Numbered from the stretch's first letter, positions 41,631-51,233 are shown. The stretch: DNA of 64,000 bases from Lachnospiraceae bacterium (GCA_024403455.1 JAKSRR010000008.1:42005-106004); one strand, 5' to 3'. Made by a program: numbers and translations. The notes: generated by a model from the sequence alone, not told the origin.

Positions 41631-41667
41631 AAAAAAGGCGCTACAAACCTTACGGTCTGCAGCGCCT
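41631..41667 (-). terminator. Intrinsic terminator after secDF
   Basis: AGGCGCT and AGCGCCT plus internal CA/TG pairs form a stem followed on the minus strand by six T. It lies about 30 nt after the secDF stop and may also weakly terminate the convergent GH43 transcript. Confidence 0.85.
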
Positions 41668-41695
41668 CTCTTAATTCATTTTGCAAAAAACTTTC

Positions 41696-44110
41696 TTAGT
41701 CATCCTCTTCTGTCTGTGGCCACTTCTTTGAAAGCACGGTCCAGAGTGCACCGGTAACACATACGGAGGAGTAGGTTCCGCAAAGAATACCGATAATCAG
41801 AGGAAGGGCAAACTCACGAATGCTGGATACACCTAAGATGTAAAGTACAGCAACCATGATAAAGGTCGTTAAGGAAGTAAAGATACTTCTGGACAAGGTC
41901 TGGGAAATACTCTTATTGACCATATCTTCCAGCGTTTCTTTCTTCTTCATGAGCTTTCTATTCTCACGAATACGGTCAAAGATAACGATGGTTGCGTTGA
42001 TGGAGTAACCTACTATGGTAAGCATACATGCAATAAAGGTGGAGCCAACGCTCAATCTTACAAGTGCATAGAAGGTCAAGGTTACTAACACGTCATGGAG
42101 AAGTGCTACTACTGCAGATGCACCAAAACGCACATCACTAAATCTGAACCAGATATAAATCAGCATGCAAAGCGCAGCCACAAGCACTGCAACAATTGCA
42201 TCTCGCTGCATTTCTGATGAGATGGTTGAACTGATAGACTCGGTGGTAATCTGCTCAGCAGATACACCATAATCCTTCTCTAACATGGTATCAATCTCTT
42301 CACGCTGCTCGCCAGACAAAGTGTTGGTCTTAAAGATAATTGCATTAGAATTATCCACACTGGTCCACTGTACATTGGCATCACCAATGATGGACTCAAA
42401 TTTAGGAACAATCTCTGTATCTACAACGTCTCTGCTCATTTCCTCTTCAAAGGTTACTGTTGTTGCAGATCCACCCATGAAGTCAAGGGAGAAGTTTAAG
42501 CTCTTTCCACTGGTTACGCCAAAGATAACCATCGCTGCGATACCAATGACAATGACACCAATGGAAGTTCCAAAGAAGAACTTCTTCTTGCCAAGGAAAT
42601 TGATGGTCTTTCTTTCTTTGCCTTTTCCATACCATTTTGCATCCTGCACACCCAGTGCATAGAAGGCTTTGATAAAGAGTTTGGTAATAAAGAGAGCGGT
42701 AAGCATGGAAAGCACAATACCAAGGGCAAGCGTATAAGCAAAGCCCTTAATAGAACCACTACCCATAGCCATTAATACAATAGCTGCAATAAGGGTTGTG
42801 ATATTACCATCTAAAATTGCAGATAATGCTTTACTGAAACCTGCTTTGATTGCATTCTCCACAGAACTACCCGATGCAATCTCTTCTCGAATACGTGCAA
42901 AGATAATAACGTTTGCATCCACTGCCATACCGATAGAGAGGATGAAACCTGCAATACCAGGCAGGGTTAAGGTCAGTCCCAAGAAATTAATGCAGATCAA
43001 ATCCAGCATAATGTAAAGTAAAAGTGCAATGGAACTGCAAAGACCGGGTACAAAGTAAACCGCAATCATAAACACTATGACGATGGAAACACCGATGATA
43101 CCAGCCTTAATACTGGTGGAAATCGCCTCTCCACCGAGCTGCGCACCTACTACATTACTACGAAGTTCCTGTAATTCCAGAGACAAACCACCAATACGGA
43201 TGAAGGAAGCTAATCTCTCTGCCTCCATCTGGTTTGCCATACCGGAAATGGTACACTGACCGCCAGTAATTGCCTCATTTACACGAGGAACACTGATTAG
43301 CTCACCATCATAGTAAATAGCGATGGTTCTGTATAAATCCTGCTTAGTAGCAGCAATTCTTGTTTCTTCTGCGAAAATCTTAGCTGCTTCATCCGTTAAT
43401 GACAGCGCTACAACATTCTCTACCTGATTATAATCATTGGTATGCGCTCTAGCAGAGGAGGAGGAAACACCGGTACCATCAAAGATTGCACTACCGTCTG
43501 CAATAATATCCTCCAGCGGTCTAGTTAATGCATATACCGTATTTACTGCTGCATTGTTCTGTATGGTATAGGGAACTGCATTTTCAGAAATACTTTCGCC
43601 TTCATATTTGATATCATTGGTTTCTGCATCATACAGATAGCTACCATTTTCAGTTCGAACAAACTTTACATTGTCCTCTTCAAAAATCTGATATCCAGAC
43701 TTAGTACCTGCATAATAATAGTTTAATCCACCATTGGGTGCTGTAGAACGAATGAAGTATAAGGATCCAGGAGAACCAAGTTCTGCAAGGATTGCCTCTG
43801 CATCCGTTACACCAGGAATTTCAATACTGATTCTGTTATCGCCTTCCTGATATACCTGCGACTCTGTTGAATACTTGTCGATACGCTGACGAAGCTTATA
43901 GATGGTATCTTCTACAGCTTCTCTGGAAGGTTTCTCGTCTCCCACAACTTCATAGGTAATGGATACACCACCTGCAAGGTCAAGACCAAGCTTTGTGTTT
44001 GCGATGGCTCCATCTCCTTTTTTGCCGAGACCAAATACCAGGGTGAACACACATCCCGCCATGAGGGCCAGCATTAACAGGAGAGAAACAACTGCTGAAC
44101 TTTTTTTCAT
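41696..44110 (-). CDS. secDF: Fused protein translocase subunit SecDF
   Basis: An 804-residue fusion of SecD and SecF, the proton-driven partner of SecYEG that pulls exported proteins across the membrane. The SecD half begins with LGLDLAGGVSITYEV and has a P1-type external domain, then the LPGIAGFILSIGMAVDANVIIFARIREE motif. The SecF half restarts near residue 500 with SLDFMGGSATTVTF and has TIVGYSINATIVIFDRIRENR. Fusion is common in Clostridia and Bacillus. The neighbouring SCIFF genes are in the usual order for this class. Confidence 0.96.
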   Translation of the reverse strand: MKKSSAVVSLLLMLALMAGCVFTLVFGLGKKGDGAIANTKLGLDLAGGVSITYEVVGDEKPSREAVEDTIYKLRQRIDKYSTESQVYQEGDNRISIEIPGVTDAEAILAELGSPGSLYFIRSTAPNGGLNYYYAGTKSGYQIFEEDNVKFVRTENGSYLYDAETNDIKYEGESISENAVPYTIQNNAAVNTVYALTRPLEDIIADGSAIFDGTGVSSSSARAHTNDYNQVENVVALSLTDEAAKIFAEETRIAATKQDLYRTIAIYYDGELISVPRVNEAITGGQCTISGMANQMEAERLASFIRIGGLSLELQELRSNVVGAQLGGEAISTSIKAGIIGVSIVIVFMIAVYFVPGLCSSIALLLYIMLDLICINFLGLTLTLPGIAGFILSIGMAVDANVIIFARIREEIASGSSVENAIKAGFSKALSAILDGNITTLIAAIVLMAMGSGSIKGFAYTLALGIVLSMLTALFITKLFIKAFYALGVQDAKWYGKGKERKTINFLGKKKFFFGTSIGVIVIGIAAMVIFGVTSGKSLNFSLDFMGGSATTVTFEEEMSRDVVDTEIVPKFESIIGDANVQWTSVDNSNAIIFKTNTLSGEQREEIDTMLEKDYGVSAEQITTESISSTISSEMQRDAIVAVLVAALCMLIYIWFRFSDVRFGASAVVALLHDVLVTLTFYALVRLSVGSTFIACMLTIVGYSINATIVIFDRIRENRKLMKKKETLEDMVNKSISQTLSRSIFTSLTTFIMVAVLYILGVSSIREFALPLIIGILCGTYSSVCVTGALWTVLSKKWPQTEEDD

Positions 44111-44159
44111 AACACTTTCCTCTTTTTAATTAATTCACATACATAATCCCTTGATTATG

Positions 44160-45545
44160 TTAGTTTTCCGTATCTTCTTCTGCGCTCTCTGCCACTTTAA
44201 GCATAATGGCACATTCTACACGCTTTCTTTCCAATTCACAGCCAATTTCATAAGCTGCGTTGATATTATTATGGAAATGATAAGCATTAGCTGCACAACC
44301 ACCGCTACAGTAGAACTTCGCAAAACAATTCTTGCATGCTTCTTTGGAATACACATTGCATGCATGGAACTTTTTCTGTAAATCGGTATTCACAATTCCA
44401 TCATCAACATTACCGAGAAGAAATTCTTCTTCTCCCACAAACTGATGACAGGGATAGAAATCTCCCCAAGGAGTTACAGCGACATATTCACAACCGCTAC
44501 CACATCCTGAAAGACGTTTTGCAACGCAAGGGCCTCCTGCTAAATCAATCATAAAATGGAAGAAGTTAAATCCTTTTCCTTCCTTACGACGACGGAGCAT
44601 TTCCTCAGCCAAAATGTCATACTGTTTGCACAAGGTTGGAATATCTTCTAAAGTCAATGCATAGGGTTCTTCGGTGGGGGCTACTACTGGCTCTACCGAA
44701 ATCTGCTTAAATCCTAAATCTGCCATGTGCAGAACATCTGCTGCAAAATCAGTATTGTAGTGAGTATACGTACCACGCACATAGTAATTCATCTGATTTC
44801 TAGACTCTGCTGCCTTCTGATAAATCGGAACAATCTTGTCATAACTTCCAGTCTTACCACCTCGGTAAGGACGCATATTGTCATGAACAGCCTTACGTCC
44901 ATCAATAGAGAGAACCAGATTTCCCATTTCTTTATTGGCGAATTCTAAAATCTCATCGGTAAGGAGCGTTCCATTGGTGGTTAAGGTGAATCGGAAGTTC
45001 TTATTCTTTTCTTTTTCAATGCTACGTCCATAAGCCACCAACTGCTTTACCACTTCAAAATTCAGCAGCGGCTCTCCGCCAAAGAAATCCACTTCCAGAT
45101 TCTTTCTGCTTCCAGAATGTTCTACCAGATAGTCTAGTGCCTTCTTTCCCACTTCAAAGCTCATCATACCACGATCTCCATGGTACTCCCCTTCACCGGC
45201 AAAGCAATACTTACAACCTAAGTTACAATCATGGGCAATATGCAGGCACATTGCCTTTACAACCGTCTCACGCTGCAAAAAAGCATCAATGTAAGGCTCA
45301 TAAATATCCTTTGAAAAAAGCATATCATCCCTACGCAAAGCAAGAAGCTCCTCTAATGCTTCCTTCTCCTCATCGGACATCCCTGCCCCATACTTTGACA
45401 GAATATCCTCATCAGACATGCCATTCTCAGCGTCGACTTCAATGCGGCCAATAAGATCATAAGTCATCTCATCTACTACATGCACGCCACCGCTATTCAC
45501 ATCCAGTACAATATTAAATCCACCACTCTGGTAACGATGAATCAT
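44160..45545 (-). CDS. scfB: SCIFF peptide radical-SAM maturase
   Basis: A 461-residue radical-SAM/SPASM enzyme that installs thioether bridges in the SCIFF peptide encoded just upstream. The N-terminal part, INIVLDVNSGGVHVVD-like, is the leader-peptide recognition region. The radical-SAM cluster motif is C107-NLG-C111-KY-C114. The SPASM region has several Cys including GCGSGCEY, FYPCHQF and CKNCFAKFYCSGGC. The start at 45545 is favoured by an 8-nt spacing from GGAGG; an ATG two codons earlier is too close. Confidence 0.94.
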   Translation of the reverse strand: MIHRYQSGGFNIVLDVNSGGVHVVDEMTYDLIGRIEVDAENGMSDEDILSKYGAGMSDEEKEALEELLALRRDDMLFSKDIYEPYIDAFLQRETVVKAMCLHIAHDCNLGCKYCFAGEGEYHGDRGMMSFEVGKKALDYLVEHSGSRKNLEVDFFGGEPLLNFEVVKQLVAYGRSIEKEKNKNFRFTLTTNGTLLTDEILEFANKEMGNLVLSIDGRKAVHDNMRPYRGGKTGSYDKIVPIYQKAAESRNQMNYYVRGTYTHYNTDFAADVLHMADLGFKQISVEPVVAPTEEPYALTLEDIPTLCKQYDILAEEMLRRRKEGKGFNFFHFMIDLAGGPCVAKRLSGCGSGCEYVAVTPWGDFYPCHQFVGEEEFLLGNVDDGIVNTDLQKKFHACNVYSKEACKNCFAKFYCSGGCAANAYHFHNNINAAYEIGCELERKRVECAIMLKVAESAEEDTEN

Positions 45546-45577
45546 CACCATATCCTCCAGCTATTCACATTAAGAGA

Positions 45578-45595
45578 AGCAGCGCAAGCGCTGCT
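45578..45595 (-). other. Stem-loop between the SCIFF peptide gene and its maturase
   Basis: GCAGCGC (45579-45585) and GCGCTGC (45588-45594) form a tight 7-bp hairpin between the two genes. On the minus strand it is followed by TTCTCTT rather than a full T-run, so it may be a partial terminator that leaves the peptide message more abundant than that for its enzyme. Confidence 0.6.
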
Positions 45596-45638
45596 CCCCC
45601 ATTCATCACATTAAAAAAATATCTCTTGTTCCAAGAAA

Positions 45639-45782
45639 TTACTTAGCCTGCTCGCAGCTCTGGTTGCCAACGGTGCAGGAAGTCTTACATGCGGACTGGC
45701 AGGAAGTCTGGCACTCACCACAGCCACCCTTCTTCATGCTCTTCTTGAAATCTCTGGTATTTAAAGTCTTTACGTGCTTCAT
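45639..45782 (-). CDS. scfA: SCIFF (six cysteines in forty-five) ribosomal peptide precursor
   Basis: A 47-residue gene, short enough to be overlooked. The translation begins MKHVKTLNTRDFKKSMKKGG and then has CGECQTSCQSACKTSC and a final Cys in NQSCEQAK, giving the six Cys that define SCIFF. Such peptides are crosslinked by the ScfB radical-SAM enzyme into thioether-bridged products; the biological role is unknown. A GGAGG site sits 7 nt before the ATG. The gene has its own promoter and lies 94 nt upstream of scfB. Confidence 0.96.
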   Translation of the reverse strand: MKHVKTLNTRDFKKSMKKGGCGECQTSCQSACKTSCTVGNQSCEQAK

Positions 45783-45836
45783 AATGGATCCTCCATAAAT
45801 CATAATCATCTTCTGTGGCTCGCCACAATTGGTAAT

Positions 45837-45865
45837 ATTATAGCATATTCCTATACAAATAACAA
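45837..45865 (-). promoter_or_regulatory. Promoter of the scfA-scfB transcript
   Basis: On the minus strand -35 TTGTTA (45865-45860) is separated by 17 nt from -10 TATAAT (45842-45837), which also has a TGn extension (TGC). A perfect small palindrome, TGTGGC-TC-GCCACA at 45814-45827, lies in the leader and could be a hairpin or operator. Confidence 0.72.
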
Positions 45866-45874
45866 AACCTGTTT

Positions 45875-46588
45875 TTAATCAAGGGAAATCCCGTCTAATC
45901 GATCCACCTGTTTTCTGATTCGCTCCATCCTTCGGTCTGTCATCGCAATGGTTTCGGCGCATTCCAGTAAATCCTCCTGGATTTCCGGCGGTATCTGACT
46001 GGATGATTTATAACGGATTTCATGCTCCAGGCTGGCCCAAAAATCCATCGCCATGGTACGAAGCTGAATCTCCACCTGCACCGGAAACTCTCCGTTACTC
46101 ATACAAATCGTAGTTTCAATCACAAGATGAAGACTTCTGTATCCATTTGGTTTGGGATTCCGAATATAGTCCTTTTCCTTCACTAGTCGAATATCACTGT
46201 GACACAAAAGCATATCTCTCAATGTATAAATATCAGAAATGTAGGAGCAAATTACCCGCACCCCAGCAATGTCATGTAGATTCTCCTGTAGGGTCTTTGC
46301 CGTAATTGGCAGCCCCTTCTTCTGCATCTTTTTGTAGATGCTTTCCGGGCTTTTTAATCTGGACTCTATACTCTCAATCGGATTCCTATCACCGATGGTT
46401 TTATATTCATTGGACAAGATTTCAAATTTGGTAACGATTTGCTTCAAACCATTATCATAAACCAGCATCAAATGCTGAAACTCTTTTGCCATATCAAGCA
46501 GTTTGTATTGGGTCATCAATTCTGTTACAGAATTAATTGCCTGATTGGTTGCCTCATCTAATGTCATCTCTTTCTGTTTGTCTGTCAT
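45875..46588 (-). CDS. Small alarmone synthetase (RelQ/YjbM-type GTP pyrophosphokinase)
   Basis: A 237-residue single-domain (p)ppGpp synthetase of the RelA_SpoT family, without hydrolase or ACT domains. Synthetase motifs include RLKSPESIYKKM, DIAGVRVICSY, DYIRNPKPNGYRSLHLVI and VEIQLRTMAMDFWASLEHE. The helical C-terminal segment fits tetramer-forming SAS proteins. It probably adjusts the stringent response on envelope or nutritional stress. It stands between potD and the SCIFF genes on the same strand, with its own ribosome-binding site (GGGGGGAT about 4 nt upstream). Confidence 0.92.
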   Translation of the reverse strand: MTDKQKEMTLDEATNQAINSVTELMTQYKLLDMAKEFQHLMLVYDNGLKQIVTKFEILSNEYKTIGDRNPIESIESRLKSPESIYKKMQKKGLPITAKTLQENLHDIAGVRVICSYISDIYTLRDMLLCHSDIRLVKEKDYIRNPKPNGYRSLHLVIETTICMSNGEFPVQVEIQLRTMAMDFWASLEHEIRYKSSSQIPPEIQEDLLECAETIAMTDRRMERIRKQVDRLDGISLD

Positions 46589-46670
46589 CCGGATCCCCCC
46601 TTTCTGGTCAGACGACTTTTATTATATATATTATACATCAACCCCATTTTAAAAATGTGGATGTTTTTCG

Positions 46671-46697
46671 AAAAAGGGCAGGCCTCATGCCTGCCCT
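46671..46697 (-). terminator. Intrinsic terminator after potD
   Basis: GGGCAGGC and GCCTGCCC form an 8-bp GC-rich stem around CTCAT. On the minus strand a run of five T follows. It lies 10 nt after the potD stop and closes the polyamine-transporter operon. Confidence 0.9.
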
Positions 46698-46706
46698 GTC
46701 TCTATC

Positions 46707-48203
46707 TTATTTTTTCTTCTTAAAAATAACAGCTAATATAACTGCAATGATGACCGCCCCTAAAGTAATCCACACACCCACGGGCACCCTGCTGATATTG
46801 AAGCAACGGATATTGATCCACATTTGGTTCGCTCTGGCATTCTGCTCTTCATCAAAGTAGTTCATAATAGCGGTACGATGAATCTCTTCCTTCGACGGAT
46901 ACTGACTGGTGAGCTGTCTTCCCTGCTGTTCCACGTCGGCTACGATGATATAGTCCTCATCCTCATTATCTCCACTAAAGAAATACCCCAATGGATACTC
47001 GAAGGTCTCCTCCGCATCTTCCTCTGCACCATAACTCCAATCAACATAGGAGATAATCGTATCATCATCTCCACCTGCAATGGCCGAAGTATATCCGATA
47101 TAATACATATTGCGCACCGCATTATCCGGTCTGGAAACAAAGTTTACAAAAGCCTCTGCAGCCTGTTTCTTTAAGGGATCCCCAGCAATTCCATCCTTTA
47201 ACATTACCCAAGCATCAAACCATAGGTTGGTGCATTCCTTGGGAACGGCATACTTTAGATACACATCATCTTCTTCTGCCAAATCAATCGCATACACTGC
47301 ATCGCCGGACCACTGGTAGTTAGCAACAATCTTTCCCGTCACCATATCTGCCTTACCACTATCGGTTTCTAAAGCATAGACATTTCCCATAATCTCCTGT
47401 AAGAGATCTTCTGCCTGCTCCATAGTCTCCGGCGTGGTATCATTCATTTCTTCATATAGCGCTTCTTCGTAGTCCTCTCTATTTCTAAACTCCTCGCTCA
47501 TATAAAGATCTGCCTTTAACAAGCCAAGGGCTGCGAAGTAGGTATCGCGGACATTATCCTTTAGCGTAACCTGCCTAAAGAAATCTCGATTGTTAAATAC
47601 CGCCCAGGTCGATGCTTCCTCTTCTGTCATGTACTCAGGATTGTAAAGAACCCCCGTGGTTCCCCACATATAGCAGGCGCCATATCGTTCCCAGGTCTCT
47701 CCATCAATCTCATGTTCCCTAAATACATCTGTGATATAAGGTGACACACCTTTGCTGTAATAGTTGTATTCTACATCCGTATCGAAAAATCCCTCAGAAA
47801 ATGGTTCCAGCCAGTCTTCCGCCATCAATTTCATCATCATGTAGTCTGATGGACATACAAGGTCATAGGTGTCACCTAGGGTTAACTGGGTATACAGTTC
47901 CTCATTGGTTCCCGCACAGGAATACTCTACCTTAACACGCTGACCATAGGTCTCATAGTACCAGTCTTCAAAATCATTCACTAGGGCATTTTCACCAAAA
48001 ATGCTTTCGCCATTTTCCAGTTCAATGACTTCCTCTTCGTCCCAGTCCCCTTCATCAATATACTCTTCCCAATTGCAGACGCGAAGAACAATTACATCTT
48101 CCTTCGCTTCCGCAGGCTTTGCTAGAAGCCCAAATACACCAGATACAGTAAATGTACCTGCAAGAAGCAGAGACAGGCTTTTTTTGAATTTCTTATTTTG
48201 CAT
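46707..48203 (-). CDS. potD: Spermidine/putrescine-binding protein with C-terminal membrane anchor
   Basis: A 498-residue binding protein of the PotABCD importer. PotD marks are LRVCNWEEYI, YDLVCPSDYMMMKLM, YMWGTTGVLYN and VNFVSRPDNAVRN. It is longer than the usual 350 or so residues: there is an acidic insert near residues 45-60 and a C-terminal extension ending in a membrane segment (about 475-495, VGVWITLGAVIIAVILAVIF) and KKKK. The N-terminal signal peptide ends in AEA without a lipobox Cys, so the C-terminal segment probably replaces the lipid anchor. It overlaps potC by 11 nt. Confidence 0.9.
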   Translation of the reverse strand: MQNKKFKKSLSLLLAGTFTVSGVFGLLAKPAEAKEDVIVLRVCNWEEYIDEGDWDEEEVIELENGESIFGENALVNDFEDWYYETYGQRVKVEYSCAGTNEELYTQLTLGDTYDLVCPSDYMMMKLMAEDWLEPFSEGFFDTDVEYNYYSKGVSPYITDVFREHEIDGETWERYGACYMWGTTGVLYNPEYMTEEEASTWAVFNNRDFFRQVTLKDNVRDTYFAALGLLKADLYMSEEFRNREDYEEALYEEMNDTTPETMEQAEDLLQEIMGNVYALETDSGKADMVTGKIVANYQWSGDAVYAIDLAEEDDVYLKYAVPKECTNLWFDAWVMLKDGIAGDPLKKQAAEAFVNFVSRPDNAVRNMYYIGYTSAIAGGDDDTIISYVDWSYGAEEDAEETFEYPLGYFFSGDNEDEDYIIVADVEQQGRQLTSQYPSKEEIHRTAIMNYFDEEQNARANQMWINIRCFNISRVPVGVWITLGAVIIAVILAVIFKKKK

Positions 48204-48999
48204 GCTTTGTCTCTCCTTTCCCCTTGCCCTGTGCTACATTAGCAAATACAACCACTAGTACGACCACAACGAATATTAATGTGGATAGCGCCCAAAGCGC
48301 CGTTTTAATGCTTGTCTGGGATCCTCTGGTTGCGTTGACTACATAAGTCGATATCGTATCAAAGGTAGTCGGCTTCGTGTAATTTGCCACAAAATAATCG
48401 TCTAAAGATAAGGTCAGTGACATGGCAAAGCCGGAAATAATACCGGGCATAATGGAAGGAATTACCACCTTTCGCAGTGCCTGTGACGGTGTTGCCCCTA
48501 AATCTAATGCAGCTTCATATAGGCTAGAATCCATCTGTCTTAATTTGGGCATAACCGATAGGTACACAAAAGGAGCTGACAAAACCGTGTGTCCCAAAAC
48601 AAGTGGAATATATGTTGTCTTTGGAATTCCAATTACGACCACAAGGGCAATACAAATAGAGAAACCGGTCACAACATCTGCATTTACTACAGGAATCTGG
48701 TTTAATGCCTTTACAACATTTCTAGGGCCCTTCTTTGCATAGAAAGATCCAATAGCGCCCATACTGCCTAAAATGGTTGCAAGAATCGCTGAAGAAAATG
48801 CTAGGAGCAGTGTTCCCAAAATCATGTTTCGAAGATCTTCATTCGTAAACAATGTTTTATAATTTTCCATAGAAAATCCATGGATAGCACCAATGTTAGG
48901 CGAAGTTGTAAAACTATATACCGCAAGCACTAAAATCGGCAGATAGATAACCAACAATACTAACACGATAAATACAGAGGGTAAAATCTTCTTTTTCAT
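48193..48999 (-). CDS. potC: Spermidine/putrescine ABC transporter permease PotC
   Basis: A 268-residue permease with six membrane segments. The EAA loop LYEAALDLGATPSQALRKVVIPSIMPGI contacts PotA. SLDDYFVANY near residue 200 is typical of PotC. It overlaps potB by 4 nt and potD by 11 nt, consistent with tight co-expression. Confidence 0.95.
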   Translation of the reverse strand: MKKKILPSVFIVLVLLVIYLPILVLAVYSFTTSPNIGAIHGFSMENYKTLFTNEDLRNMILGTLLLAFSSAILATILGSMGAIGSFYAKKGPRNVVKALNQIPVVNADVVTGFSICIALVVVIGIPKTTYIPLVLGHTVLSAPFVYLSVMPKLRQMDSSLYEAALDLGATPSQALRKVVIPSIMPGIISGFAMSLTLSLDDYFVANYTKPTTFDTISTYVVNATRGSQTSIKTALWALSTLIFVVVVLVVVFANVAQGKGKGETKHAK

Positions 49000-49793
49000 A
49001 CCAGACTTCCTCCTCTCGTCTCTTCATTCTTATCATATTTCCCAGTTAGCATTGAGAACACAACAATGAGAAGTAGTAACACCAATGCAATCATAGAACC
49101 ATTATGCCAGTCATAGGAACTGAAGTAGCTTCCAATGAGGCTACCCATAATGTAGGTACTGTTATAAAGCATATCTAACACAACATAATTGGTCATAGCC
49201 GGCAAGAACACCATGGTAATACCGCTGACCACACCTGGAATGGACAGTGGCAGAACAACCTTCATAAATACCTGTCTTCTGTTTGCACCCAGGTCTGCCG
49301 CCGCCTCTGAAAAACTGGGATCCAGTCTTTCTAAACTGTTGTAAATAGGCAAAATCATAAATGGTAAAAAGTCATAGGTCATACCAATTACGGAGTTTAA
49401 AAAAGGATGAAATGCCAGGTTATGTTCTATTACTGTCAAAATCTCCTTTAATGCTGTGATACGAAGGGTGAAGTTAATCCACATAGGCATCACAAACATC
49501 ATAAGAATCACACCCTTACGTTTCATCTTGGATTTTGCCAAGATATAAGCCACCGGATAAGCAATCAAAAGGCATACGCAGGTGGTAACTAACGCCAGAC
49601 AAAAACTGTAGAACAATGTTCCAATGGTATTTCCACTGGTAAAAAATCCAGCAAGATTTGCGAAGGTAAACTTTCCCTCTCCATTGGTGAATGCATAATA
49701 AATAATTACGAGAAGCGGCACTAGGACGAACAGCACCAGAAACAGCGCGTATGGTATACAAAGCTGTTCTCTCTTAAAAAAGCGTTTCTTCAT
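48996..49793 (-). CDS. potB: Spermidine/putrescine ABC transporter permease PotB
   Basis: A 265-residue permease with six membrane segments, partner of PotC. The EAA loop is FSEAAADLGANRRQVFMKVVLPLSIPGV. MPMWINFTLRITAL and FLPAMTNYVVLDML are typical of PotB. It starts 9 nt after the potA stop. Confidence 0.95.
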   Translation of the reverse strand: MKKRFFKREQLCIPYALFLVLFVLVPLLVIIYYAFTNGEGKFTFANLAGFFTSGNTIGTLFYSFCLALVTTCVCLLIAYPVAYILAKSKMKRKGVILMMFVMPMWINFTLRITALKEILTVIEHNLAFHPFLNSVIGMTYDFLPFMILPIYNSLERLDPSFSEAAADLGANRRQVFMKVVLPLSIPGVVSGITMVFLPAMTNYVVLDMLYNSTYIMGSLIGSYFSSYDWHNGSMIALVLLLLIVVFSMLTGKYDKNEETRGGSLV

Positions 49794-49802
49794 GCCATTC
49801 TC

Positions 49803-51233
49803 CTATCTCTTAACACTGTAGGAAACCTTATTAAGGTCCACCTTTAAACTAACGTAGTCTTCCATATTCCAGAGATCTTCGTCATCCACAATAAAATCAA
49901 TTTCTTCTTCGGTACGCACTACATAACTATAATGATCACCCTTATAGATTAGGTTGATAATATGACCATTTAACTGACCTTCCGAAGCATCATCACTCAT
50001 CTCAATAGCATCCGGTGCAATGGTCATCAGCACTTTCATTTTGTCTGCTTCCAGTTCATTACCATTGGCATCCTTTAATACGCCATCCGCCAGGCTAGCA
50101 CCGGGAATGAGCTTAACAATGTCCGTTGCAAAAGCGCCTTCTGCAAAATCGATTTCGTACTTATCGTTTAATGGAACTTCAATCTTATTCATCGTATGCT
50201 CTGCAACCATAATATGAATGCCATCCGGTTCAACCGTAAGTCCGACCTGGTCTCCCACTTCACTCTTCTTCGTTGTCTGGATTACGATTTCATTCTTTCC
50301 GGACTGCACTGTGATTTCATAATGCACACCCTTAAAAATAACACTGATTACTTCTCCCTTAATGATGCCCTTATCCGGTGCAACAATTTCAATATCCTCC
50401 GGGCGAAGGACAGCATCGATCATGGTTCCCTCTGGAACATCATCTACACAGGTAAACTCAGCACCACAAAAACGTGCCTTGCACTTTCCAGTCATGATAC
50501 CGTTAAAGATATTACTTTCTCCAATGAAGTCTGCAACAAAAGCATTCTTTGGTTCATTATAAATATCCTCTGGCGTTCCTATCTGCTGAATCTTTCCTTC
50601 ACTCATAACCACAATCTTATCCGACATGGTCAGTGCTTCTTCCTGGTCATGGGTAACATAGATAAATGTGATTCCCAGGCGGTCATGCATATTCTTTAAC
50701 TCTAACTGCATTTCCTTACGCATCTTTAAATCTAACGCACCAAGGGGCTCATCTAACAAAAGAATCTCTGGTTCATTGACAAGTGCTCTTGCAATGGCAA
50801 TACGCTGCTGCTGTCCGCCGGAAAGCGTTGCTATCTTTCTTTTTTCAAAGCCTTCCAAATCCACCATCTCTAATGCTTTTCGTACTTTTCTGACAATTTC
50901 ATCCATAGGAAGTTTCTTCAGTTTTAGTCCAAAAGCAACATTATCAAAAATATTCAGATGTGGAAACAATGCATAACGCTGGAACACCGTATTGATTGGA
51001 CGCTTGTGGGGCGGCAGGTCGGAAATATCCTTACCATCTAACAGAATCTGTCCTTCCGTAGGCAAATCAAACCCAGCCACCATTCGTAACGTAGTAGTCT
51101 TTCCACAACCGGAGGGTCCCAAAAAGGTTACGAACTCTCCACGCTTAATGGATAAATTAAAATCGCTTACCGCCTTAAACCCGTCTTCAAACACACGGGA
51201 CAGATTTTTAAACTCTAAAATATTCTCTGACAA
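49803..51233 (-). CDS. potA: Spermidine/putrescine ABC transporter ATPase PotA with extended C-terminus
   Basis: A 476-residue ATPase; PotA is usually about 370. The nucleotide-binding domain (1-240) has GPSGCGKTTTLR, the Q-loop VFQRYALFPH, LSGGQQQRIAIARAL and LLLDEPLGALD. The C-terminal regulatory part has a first TOBE-like unit (AVLRPEDIEI to KGVHYEITVQS) and what looks like a second one (MTIAPDAIEM to YKGDHYSYVV), separated by about 90 residues. It follows the CorC/HlyC-type gene by 27 nt and starts the potABCD order. Confidence 0.94.
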   Translation of the reverse strand: MSENILEFKNLSRVFEDGFKAVSDFNLSIKRGEFVTFLGPSGCGKTTTLRMVAGFDLPTEGQILLDGKDISDLPPHKRPINTVFQRYALFPHLNIFDNVAFGLKLKKLPMDEIVRKVRKALEMVDLEGFEKRKIATLSGGQQQRIAIARALVNEPEILLLDEPLGALDLKMRKEMQLELKNMHDRLGITFIYVTHDQEEALTMSDKIVVMSEGKIQQIGTPEDIYNEPKNAFVADFIGESNIFNGIMTGKCKARFCGAEFTCVDDVPEGTMIDAVLRPEDIEIVAPDKGIIKGEVISVIFKGVHYEITVQSGKNEIVIQTTKKSEVGDQVGLTVEPDGIHIMVAEHTMNKIEVPLNDKYEIDFAEGAFATDIVKLIPGASLADGVLKDANGNELEADKMKVLMTIAPDAIEMSDDASEGQLNGHIINLIYKGDHYSYVVRTEEEIDFIVDDEDLWNMEDYVSLKVDLNKVSYSVKR

